From: JAOUEA01 sp035249905
GTDB taxonomy: Bacteria; Actinomycetota; UBA4738; HRBIN12
Direction of reading: 5' to 3'
NCBI GenBank assembly: GCA_035249905.1
Contig: DATFFT010000011.1
Location: 5,302-69,301, forward strand
DNA length: 64,000 nucleotides
Shown here: positions 43,249-50,228 of the stretch, piece by piece
How positions within the stretch are numbered: position 1 is the stretch's first letter
How the letters are laid out: each line of letters starts with the position of its first letter
Translations under genes and position numbers: made by a program
The notes under the pieces: generated by a model
Seen by the model: the letters and a program-made list of their open reading frames with translations, nothing else
Databases searched by the model: none
What the model was told of the DNA's origin: nothing

Positions 43249-43377
43249 ATGCGGTCGAGGTTCGTCGAGGGTGCCAACGCGATGCTGAAGGGGCGGGTTC
43301 GAGAACATCGGACACAAGTTCTTCCGCGTCTTCGGCCTGACGAAGATGACCTTCCACCTCGATGGATCACGCGAACT
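43249..43377 (+). pseudogene. Possible transposase C-terminal relic downstream of tRNA-Tyr
   Basis: Two adjacent reading frames join into one plausible sequence. The first encodes FVEGANAMLKG; after a one-base shift the second encodes GGFENIGHKFFRVFGLTKM. This looks like the region around the catalytic Glu of a DDE transposase, with a frameshift and no start. The family call is from memory of the pattern only. Nothing else is supported in 43019-43470 apart from a weak 5-base inverted repeat near 43042-43062. Confidence 0.35.
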
Positions 43378-43470
43378 AGCAGGTTCGTCAGCCGCTACGC
43401 GGCAGTCCGCCTACCGACCGGGGGTCGCGCAATCCGGCGCGTCGTCGTGGCGGAGGCGGCTTCGGCTACC

Positions 43471-43758
43471 TCAGTTCCGGCCCGGGCAGGGTGCTGGCGC
43501 GAAGAAACCACCGTCCCCGACATCGAGCGGTGCACTGCCCACGTCTCTCGGGATGAGCCCGCTGATGGGTCCACCGTTGAGGGACGACGCTGGAGTGGTG
43601 TCCGTTCGGTTCGCGCCGGTGACAGAGACATCTCCGCCGCACCTCAGGAGAGGCGTGATGCCGTGAACGTGCGCCGAAGCGCTACCAACAGGAACCAATA
43701 CAAGCGTCATCGCGAGAACTGCACCGGTCACGTTCCGGCGTAAGCGACCCCTCATCAC
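43471..43758 (-). CDS. Small secreted protein of unknown function
   Basis: This 95-residue protein begins with basic residues and then a clear signal peptide, LAMTLVLVPVGSASA, with cleavage expected after ASA. The mature part is about 65 residues, rich in Gly, Pro and Asp, with two Cys residues far apart, and starts with HVHGITP. No family is recognised. GGGAG stands six bases before the ATG pair. It follows a very short gene and a hemerythrin gene on the same strand, so the three may be one operon. Confidence 0.6.
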   Translation of the reverse strand: MMRGRLRRNVTGAVLAMTLVLVPVGSASAHVHGITPLLRCGGDVSVTGANRTDTTPASSLNGGPISGLIPRDVGSAPLDVGDGGFFAPAPCPGRN

Positions 43759-43767
43759 GCACTCCCT

Positions 43768-43944
43768 TCACTCGCTCGGACCGTCGGGGGAAGTACGGGC
43801 CGCGAGCGGCCTGGGTTCACGCCGAGGGAGAAAAGGGACGCCGAGGCCGCTGAACGAGGCATCGCGGGTCTGCGGTCGGCAGGTGGAGTCGCGCGAGAAC
43901 TCGCCGGTACCGGTGTCGATCCGATGGTGCTTCATCCCGTCCAT
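43768..43944 (-). CDS. Possible 58-residue protein between hemerythrin and the secreted protein
   Basis: An open frame starts with ATG two bases after the hemerythrin stop codon and ends nine bases before the next gene. It therefore fills the gap almost exactly, which is the main reason to list it. The product begins MDGMKHHRID, is polar and Arg/Pro-rich, has one Cys, and has no membrane segment. No family is recognised. A start at the second Met (43935) is also possible. Confidence 0.4.
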   Translation of the reverse strand: MDGMKHHRIDTGTGEFSRDSTCRPQTRDASFSGLGVPFLPRREPRPLAARTSPDGPSE

Positions 43945-43946
43945 CC

Positions 43947-44444
43947 CTACGTCGAACGGTGTGCGTCGGCTGCCGCCGCCTCCATGCGCTCGAACATCTT
44001 GTGAGCCTGCGCCTCGTCCAGCGCTTCTTCGAGGACCGGAACATAAAGCTCCTCTTCCTTCGTGAAGTGCAACTTGACGAGTGTGTAGAGCCCGTACAGC
44101 ACCCGGCGGGCGTCGGTCAGCGCCTCGGCCGGCAGGTCGTCGCCAAGGAGCCGGCCCTCGACGTGCTCGAGCCGTTCGGTGAGGGCCCCAACCTCGACGT
44201 GGTCTCGAACCATCGGCGCCGTCGCACGCGGCGCTGCCATCGCGCGCTCCACTTCCGGGTACAGCACGGCTTCCTCGGCCTGTGCGTGCGGGATCAGATG
44301 CTCCCGCAGGAACGCCGACACCTCCGCGATCCGTGTGCGCAGTACGTCCGGCGGAACCGATCCGACCGCGTCGGCGACGTCACCGATCGCCTCGATGTGC
44401 GGCAGTAGGTCTCGGTGCTCGTCACGCAGCGGTTGCATGGTCAT
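43947..44444 (-). CDS. Hemerythrin HHE-domain protein
   Basis: The 165-residue protein has the His pattern of a four-helix hemerythrin fold: EHRDLLPHIE, an EHLIPHAQAEE segment, an internal RDHVEV, and KLHFTKEEELYVP, which can bind a di-iron centre. HHE proteins bind O2 or NO or sense iron. The ATG at 44444 has AGGTG at six bases and overlaps the stop of a tiny upstream frame (ATGA). Two small genes follow on the same strand. Confidence 0.88.
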   Translation of the reverse strand: MTMQPLRDEHRDLLPHIEAIGDVADAVGSVPPDVLRTRIAEVSAFLREHLIPHAQAEEAVLYPEVERAMAAPRATAPMVRDHVEVGALTERLEHVEGRLLGDDLPAEALTDARRVLYGLYTLVKLHFTKEEELYVPVLEEALDEAQAHKMFERMEAAAADAHRST

Positions 44445-44521
44445 CGGTAGCACCTGCCTTCCCTTCGAAAGCTCATGCCCAGGAACAGGAGCATCATCAG
44501 AGCTCCCACGAACCAGCCCAT
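44441..44521 (-). CDS. Possible 26-residue membrane microprotein coupled to hemerythrin
   Basis: A short frame encodes one hydrophobic helix (FVGALMMLLFLG) followed by a basic tail ending RCYR. Its stop overlaps the hemerythrin start in an ATGA, which suggests translational coupling. A strong AGGAGG lies at 44543-44548, but 21 bases from this ATG. It is better placed for an 11-codon frame starting at 44532, so initiation is uncertain. Confidence 0.35.
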   Translation of the reverse strand: MGWFVGALMMLLFLGMSFRREGRCYR

Positions 44522-44689
44522 CCGTTCGTCATGGGTACCACACCTCCTGAGCCACCCTCTACTTCCGCTCGCTGTCGGGCGTGAGGGTCGAAGGCCCCAT
44601 TCCAAGCGGGACCCCCGATATCCCTAGTCAATGATGATGTGCCGGGTGCTCTGGATACGCGCCTGGAGGTTGCCTTATACGGTGAGTGG

Positions 44690-45181
44690 ATGGAATCGTC
44701 CGAGGCCCTCCCCGTCGCGCTCCGCGAGACGGTCGACGCGGACCTCGGCACGTTGTTCGAGTTCCAGGCCGACGCTGAAGCGAGCGCCATGGCAGCGTTC
44801 CCCTCCCGCGACCTGCCCGCCTTCCTCGAGCACCAGGCGAAGATCGAGGCCGACCCATCGACGATCACGAGAACGATCGTCGCCGGCGGGGAAGTCGTCG
44901 GCTCGATCGGCAGCTGGCCGGCCGAAGGGGACCGCGACGTCGGGTTCTGGATCGGACGCCCTCACTGGGGGAACGGCTACGCGACGGCGGCCTTGCGAGC
45001 CTTCCTCGATGTTGACCCTCACAGGCCGATGCACGCGCATGTGGCGGACCACAACGTCGGTTCCAGGCGGGTGCTCGAGAAGTGCGGCTTCGTGCTCGAC
45101 CACTCGACCCAAGAAGAAGCCGTGCTGGAACACGTGCTCGTGCTGACCGATCGACGCGGCAGGGGAGGTCGCTGGGCGTGA
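44690..45181 (+). CDS. GNAT-family N-acetyltransferase
   Basis: The protein of about 163 residues has the RimJ-like GNAT pattern: VGSIGSW, GFWIGRPHWGNGYATAALRAFL (acetyl-CoA pyrophosphate loop), and NVGSRRVLEKCGF near the C-terminus. It transfers an acetyl group to an amine; the substrate is unknown. The ATG at 44690 lacks a ribosome binding site but follows TTATAC by nine bases, so the transcript may be leaderless. A GTG at 44639 would add 17 residues. Confidence 0.85.
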   Translation: MESSEALPVALRETVDADLGTLFEFQADAEASAMAAFPSRDLPAFLEHQAKIEADPSTITRTIVAGGEVVGSIGSWPAEGDRDVGFWIGRPHWGNGYATAALRAFLDVDPHRPMHAHVADHNVGSRRVLEKCGFVLDHSTQEEAVLEHVLVLTDRRGRGGRWA

Positions 45182-45367
45182 TGAGCGGATCGTGCCGGAC
45201 CCACCGGTCCGGAAGGCTTTCATCGGTGCGGGACAAGACGATCTGGGCTTCGTCCATGAGCACGGCGGGACGACCGCCACTGACGTCGGCCACCGGTTCT
45301 TTCAGGATCGGGATGCTCCGCACGAGCACTGCAGCACGAGTCGTGAACGCCCCACGTCCCGGTGTCC

Positions 45368-45373
45368 TACCCT
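45368..45373 (+). promoter_or_regulatory. -10 box of a probably leaderless cyclase transcript
   Basis: TACCCT fits TAnnnT and ends eight bases before the ATG at 45382. No ribosome binding site lies between, which supports a leaderless mRNA. Confidence 0.35.
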
Positions 45374-45381
45374 TCCCGAGC

Positions 45382-48300
45382 ATGCGCACGTGTTCCCGCT
45401 GCGGGGAGCAGAATCCCGAACGCGCCCGCTTCTGCCTGAAGTGCGGTGAGCCGCTTGCAACGGCGGGGCCCGCGCGGCTCGAGCGGAAGTTCGCCACCGC
45501 CCTGTTCGCCGACCTCGTGGGGTCGACGACCCTCGCCGAACAGGAGGATCCCGAGGTCGTCCAGGCGGTGATCGGTCGGGCGTTCGATCGGTTGTCGGAG
45601 GAGATCGCACGGTACGAGGGGCTCCTCGAGAAGTTCATGGGTGACGCGATCCTGGCGGTCTTCGGTGTGCCGCGCGCGCACGAAGACGACGCGGATCGTG
45701 CCGTGCGCGCAGCCCTCGAGATGCAGGCCGTGCTCTCGGAACTGAACCGCGAGTTCGCCGGCGAAGGGAAACCGCAGCTCGCCATGCGGATCGGTGTGGA
45801 GGCCGGCGAGGTGCTCGTCGACGTCGAGCGGGCGAGTGGCCCGCGTGACCGCATGCTGACCGGCGACGCGGTGAACACGGCGGCCCGCCTGCAGTCCGCC
45901 GCGGAGTCGGGTCGCGTGATCGTGGGCCCTGGGGTGTACGAGGCCACGAGGGACGTCATCGAGTACCGCGAGCTGCCCGACCTCGATGTGAAAGGGAAGG
46001 CCGAGCCCGTCCCGGTGTGGGATGCGCTCAGGATCCGCGCCAGGCAGCGAGGCGAGCGTCCCGAGCTCGGCATGCAGGCGAAGCTCATCGGGCGGGACGA
46101 GGAGCTGTCGGTCCTGACCCACACGTTCGAGCGGGTCCGATCGGAGGATCGCCCGGCGCTCGTGACGGTCGTCGGCGCGGCGGGTGTGGGCAAATCCCGG
46201 CTTGCCCGCGAGCTCGAGGCCTACGTGGACGCGCTTCCGGTGTTCATCCATTGGCGACGGGGCCGCTGTCTCGCATACGGAAACACCACCTATTCCGCGC
46301 TCGCAGACGCGATCAAGGCGCAGTGCGAGATCCTCGAGGACGACGTCGCCGACGTCGTGCAGAAGAAGATCGAGGACGCGGTCGAGGAGCTGTTCGGTGA
46401 CACCGAGATCGTCTCGCAGGTCGGCGCACTGATGGGTGTGGGCGAGCCCGGGACGTACGGCCGCGAGGAGCTGTTCGATGCCTGGCGCCGATTCTTCGAG
46501 CGGATGGCGGCGCGGTACCCATTGGTGCTCGTGTTCGAGGACATCCACTGGGCTGACGATGGTCTGCTGGACTTCATCGAATACCTCGGTGACTGGGCGC
46601 AGGGGCCGATCCTGACGGTGGCCCTTGCGCGGCCCGAGCTGTTCGAGCGGCGGGCGACATGGGGCGGCGGCAAGCGCAACGCGGCCTCGATCGCGCTCGA
46701 CCCGTTGTCCGCCGACGAGAGCGTCGCGATGCTCGACGACCTGCTCGCCGGCGGTCTCCCGGAGGAACTCGGCGGTGTGGTCGCAGCGCGGAGCGAAGGC
46801 AACCCCCTGTTCGTCGAGGAGATCGTCCGCAAGCTGATCGACGACGGCGTGCTGCGTGCGAGCGAGTCGTCGACCTGGGACGTCGTGACGCCCGTGAGCC
46901 ACGTGGACCTGCCCCGGTCGATCCAGAGCCTGATCGCGGCACGGCTGGACGGCCTGCCCGACGACGAGAAGGCGCTGCTGCAGGACGCCGCAGTCATCGG
47001 CCGGGTGTTCTGGTCCGGCGCCGTAGCCGCCTTGAGCGGCGCGGGACCTGCGGACGTGCGCGACGCGGTCGGCCGGCTCCGCGTCAAGGAGCTCCTGCTG
47101 CTCAACGACCCGCCGAGCTTTTCCGGCGAGCTCGAGTTCACGTTCCGACATGCTCTGATCCGCGATGGTGCGTACGACTCGTTGCCGAAATCGTTACGGG
47201 CATCGAAGCATGTGCAGGTCGCGCGGTGGGCGGAGGCGAAGGCCGGCGACCGCGCGGACGAGTTCGCCGCGCTGATCGCCACCCACGATGTGGAGGCCCT
47301 CCGCTACTTCGACGAGCTCGGCGACGTCTCCGCCCAGCGCTCGGTCGTGCAGCGCGATGCCCACCGATGGACGATGGCCGCGGCCGACCGGAGCGCCGCA
47401 CTGTGGTTGCCCGTCGAGGCGAGCCGCTGGTACGGCGAGGCACTCGGGCTCGCCCACGCGATCGGACTCTCCGCCGCCGAACGCGCCCCGATCGCCCGCG
47501 AGCTCTACGACGCATCGTTCGGCACGCTCACCGTCGACGAAACCATGGCTGCTGCGCGAACGGCGCTCGAGCTCTTCGAGGAGGCTGGCGACGGGCTCCA
47601 GGCCGGCGCGGCGGAGTCGTGGCTGATCATCCCGACGTTCCAGCAAGGCCGGCAGGAGGATGCGCTGGAGCACGGCCGCCGGGCGATCGCGCGCCTCGAG
47701 CCCTTCGGTGAGACGCGGGAACTCGCTGCCGCCTTGCGCTTGATGGGCCAGTTCCACTGGCGGCGCGGTGAGTCGGAGGCCGCGGACGGATGTCTGCGGC
47801 GGGCCGTGGAGATCGCGCGCCATGTCGGCGCGCGCGACATCCAGGCCGAGGCGATGCAGGACCTCTGCGTCAACCTGTCGCAGAGCGGCCGCCCGAGAGA
47901 AGCCCTCGCGACCCTCGACGAGGCCTTCCGCTTGGCGAAGGAGGTCGGCGATCGCCTGAACCTTCAACGGATGTACAACAACTACGCCTCGATCCTCGCC
48001 GTCTACGGATCCGAGTACGTCAATGCGCGCGCGATCGCCGCCGAAGGGGTAGAGCTCGGGCGCCGAATCGGGGGGATGGGCTGGCTCGCGTGGATCGTCG
48101 GGACGCTCGGTGAGATCGACCTTGCCCTCGGTGACCTCCCACGAGCCGAAGAGCTGACGCGAGAGGCTCTCGCGTACGCGCTCGAGTCTCACGACGAGCC
48201 ACTCGTGAGCCTGCGGTACCCGATCCTCGCGCAGGTCGTCCTGATGAGAGGCGATGTCGCCGAGGCGGAGGAGTGCATCGCGCGCGCACACGAGCTGGTG

Positions 48301-48822
48301 CGCGGGGATGAGGAGCCGCAGGGCGAGATCCCCCGGTCATGGATCGAGGCGATGCTGGCATCGGCCAGGCGGTCGCACGACGAGGCGATCGAGCACCTGC
48401 GACACGGCGTCGAGCTCGCCGAGCGATTCAGCGTCGACCTCGCACCGCAGCTCGAGCTCGACCTGGTCCGAGCGTTGGTCCCGCGGGGGGAGTACGAGGA
48501 GGCTGAGGCAGCTCGCGCGGTGCTCGGACTCGGGTGGAGCCCACTCGCGCGTGCCTGCGCCGACGCGGCCGACGGGCTGCTCGCACGCGATGCGGCCGCC
48601 GCCCTCGGGCCCCTGCGCGCGGCGGCCGACTCCTTCGACGCGCTCGGCACCAAGGTGGATCTGGCGCGAACGATGCTCGACCTCGGCCGGACCAAGCGGC
48701 GCGCTGGCCGCGATCCACGGCCCTCGTTCGAGCGAGCACGCGCCCTGCTGGTCGAGTGCGACGCGCGGTACTTCCTGCCGGAGGTGGACGAGGAGCTCGC
48801 CTCGACCGATGAGAGCCGGTAG
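45382..48822 (+). CDS. Class III nucleotidyl cyclase with zinc ribbon, AAA ATPase and TPR repeats
   Basis: The 1146-residue protein starts with a zinc ribbon (CSRCGEQ and CLKCGEP, residues 3-25). The cyclase domain at about 35-215 keeps the metal Asp in FADLVGST, Lys/Asp in EKFMGDAI, and DAVNTAARL. Next comes an ATPase with Walker A GAAGVGKS near 270 and a FEDIHWADD Walker B, and a long C-terminal TPR region. Such proteins are predicted to make cAMP under control of an ATPase sensor; many actinobacteria have several. There is no C-terminal helix-turn-helix. It is a stand-alone gene. Confidence 0.9.
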   Translation: MRTCSRCGEQNPERARFCLKCGEPLATAGPARLERKFATALFADLVGSTTLAEQEDPEVVQAVIGRAFDRLSEEIARYEGLLEKFMGDAILAVFGVPRAHEDDADRAVRAALEMQAVLSELNREFAGEGKPQLAMRIGVEAGEVLVDVERASGPRDRMLTGDAVNTAARLQSAAESGRVIVGPGVYEATRDVIEYRELPDLDVKGKAEPVPVWDALRIRARQRGERPELGMQAKLIGRDEELSVLTHTFERVRSEDRPALVTVVGAAGVGKSRLARELEAYVDALPVFIHWRRGRCLAYGNTTYSALADAIKAQCEILEDDVADVVQKKIEDAVEELFGDTEIVSQVGALMGVGEPGTYGREELFDAWRRFFERMAARYPLVLVFEDIHWADDGLLDFIEYLGDWAQGPILTVALARPELFERRATWGGGKRNAASIALDPLSADESVAMLDDLLAGGLPEELGGVVAARSEGNPLFVEEIVRKLIDDGVLRASESSTWDVVTPVSHVDLPRSIQSLIAARLDGLPDDEKALLQDAAVIGRVFWSGAVAALSGAGPADVRDAVGRLRVKELLLLNDPPSFSGELEFTFRHALIRDGAYDSLPKSLRASKHVQVARWAEAKAGDRADEFAALIATHDVEALRYFDELGDVSAQRSVVQRDAHRWTMAAADRSAALWLPVEASRWYGEALGLAHAIGLSAAERAPIARELYDASFGTLTVDETMAAARTALELFEEAGDGLQAGAAESWLIIPTFQQGRQEDALEHGRRAIARLEPFGETRELAAALRLMGQFHWRRGESEAADGCLRRAVEIARHVGARDIQAEAMQDLCVNLSQSGRPREALATLDEAFRLAKEVGDRLNLQRMYNNYASILAVYGSEYVNARAIAAEGVELGRRIGGMGWLAWIVGTLGEIDLALGDLPRAEELTREALAYALESHDEPLVSLRYPILAQVVLMRGDVAEAEECIARAHELVRGDEEPQGEIPRSWIEAMLASARRSHDEAIEHLRHGVELAERFSVDLAPQLELDLVRALVPRGEYEEAEAARAVLGLGWSPLARACADAADGLLARDAAAALGPLRAAADSFDALGTKVDLARTMLDLGRTKRRAGRDPRPSFERARALLVECDARYFLPEVDEELASTDESR

Positions 48823-48876
48823 GCAGGCGATGGCGAGGACCCTGCTCGGTCGGCCACTCCTGCATCCAGGACGCAG

Positions 48877-49320
48877 TCAGGATCTTGTCGCCTCGAAGAA
48901 CTGCTCGAGCCGGTTCGCGAGTTCGATCGGATGGCTGAGGGCCACGCAATGTCGGCCATCGATCTCGTCCGCAAGGCATGGCCGGCAGCGGCCAGGGCTG
49001 ACCCCGCGGCGGGTGACGGTGGTCCCGGCCCGGTCGCATGGCCTCGGACGCGAGCTCGGGCGACACATCGTGGTAGTAGGTCGCGATGTCGTCGCGGTCT
49101 CGCTCGCGGGGCTCAAGGTCGTACCCCGTCTCGGACCACCAGTCGTCCGGGCGTTCGCCCGGCGACGGGATTATGCCGGCGACGAACACGAGGAGCTTTG
49201 CAGGGATGCGATCGCAGACGAGCGGCGCGGTGAATGCTCCGAACGACTGGCCGACCACCACGAGGCCGTCGTGTCCGCCGATCGGGCCGACGAAAGCGTC
49301 GGCGTAGGTCCCGAGGTCCG
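48877..49320 (-). pseudogene. Decayed alpha/beta hydrolase
   Basis: Two frames on the minus strand belong to one family. The first carries the nucleophile elbow VVVGQSFGAFTAPLV and later YHDVSPELASEAM. The second, from about 48970, carries the C-terminal GRHCVALSHPIELANRLEQFF with the catalytic His. About 30-40 residues expected between them are missing, along with the first 50 residues including the oxyanion loop. The gene is therefore 5'-truncated, internally deleted and frameshifted. It can no longer make an active enzyme as it stands. Confidence 0.75.
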
Positions 49321-49379
49321 CTTCCTGGTATCCCGAGGCGGGAGCTATGGTGGGTCGTTCGCGCGGAGAGGGAGTGGGC

Positions 49380-49844
49380 ATGGCGGGGGGCAAGACGCGT
49401 CTACCGCCGCGGTGGGTCGTCGTGAGCTTCTGGCACGTGCACCGACTGTTCGTCCGGGTCACCGGGGGCAGAGGGCTGTGGCGTCCGCGCCCCGGGAAGT
49501 GGGGCGCTTTGCGCATCACGACGAGAGGCCGGCGAAGCGGTGAGCCGCGGAGCGTGATCGTCGGCTACTACGAGGACGGGCACAACCTCGTGTCGATGGC
49601 CATGAACGGCTGGGGCGCGCCGGAGCCAGCCTGGTGGCTCAACCTCCAGGCCCACCCCGAGGCGACGGTCGAGCTGGCCGGTGGGATCCGCCGTGAGGTG
49701 CTCGGCAGGGCCGCGTTGGGCGAGGAGCGTGAACGGCTCTGGCAGCGTTGGGCGGAGATCGACGAGAACCTCGAGGGCTACGCTGCTCGCCGCCCGCGCG
49801 AGACGGCCGTCGTCGTCCTCGAACCGCGTGCCGCGGCCGAGTGA
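49380..49844 (+). CDS. Deazaflavin (F420)-dependent nitroreductase family protein
   Basis: The 154-residue protein matches the Ddn/PF04075 family: LRITTRGRRSGEPRSVIVGYYEDG, then WWLNLQAHPEATVEL and a C-terminal ETAVVVLEPR. Members use reduced F420 for quinone or nitro reduction. They are typical of F420-producing actinobacteria. The N-terminal helix may touch the membrane. GGGAG lies five bases before the ATG. An F420-type NADP reductase relic follows within 200 bases on the other strand. Confidence 0.88.
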   Translation: MAGGKTRLPPRWVVVSFWHVHRLFVRVTGGRGLWRPRPGKWGALRITTRGRRSGEPRSVIVGYYEDGHNLVSMAMNGWGAPEPAWWLNLQAHPEATVELAGGIRREVLGRAALGEERERLWQRWAEIDENLEGYAARRPRETAVVVLEPRAAAE

Positions 49845-50030
49845 GCGATCCTGCGGGCTGCGGATCGACTCGGCAAAGCCCGGAACGCGATCGCCTTCAT
49901 CGATGTTAGAGCGTGATGCTAGGCTCGCGCGCGCGATGGAAGGTGGCTTCGCTCGCATCGACACCAGGCTCGAGGCGATCTCGACGAGGCTCGACATCCA
50001 TCTCGACCAGCCGCGCGCTGAACGAGCAAC

Positions 50031-50186
50031 TCAGGCCGCGGGTTCGACCAGCTTCCAGGCGTTCTGCCAGGAGCCTCCCTGCATGTTCAGGAAGATGTCC
50101 AGCGCTCCCATCGCCTCGAGGATCCGAGCCGACGAGAGCGGGCCCGCACCCCCCACGTTCCCCGTACTGATGATGGCGATGAACAT
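50031..50186 (-). pseudogene. Relic of an F420-dependent NADP oxidoreductase
   Basis: A 51-codon frame joins the two ends of a much larger family. MFIAIISTGNVGGA is the N-terminal dinucleotide motif, and it runs directly into GPLSSARILEAMGALDI and GGSWQNAWKLVEP, which resemble the C-terminal helix bundle. About 150 residues of Rossmann domain are missing with the frame kept. It is almost certainly a deletion product. Whether it is still translated is unknown. The family call is from motif recognition. Confidence 0.6.
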
Positions 50187-50228
50187 TCTCCTCGCGGGGC
50201 GTTCGAACACATCTGTGGCCGGTCGCGG

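Noticed and set aside
43101..43370. Minus-strand frame containing NLDRIRSLLAKKTHEKA
   Set aside because: It overlaps the plus-strand transposase-like relic, has no ribosome binding site, and cannot be true at the same time; the plus-strand reading is more continuous.
45182..45381. Possible coding stretch between the GNAT and cyclase genes (GAGQDDLGFVHEHGG)
   Set aside because: No start signal, no recognised family, and the frame ends without relation to its neighbours. I see only the cyclase promoter region here.
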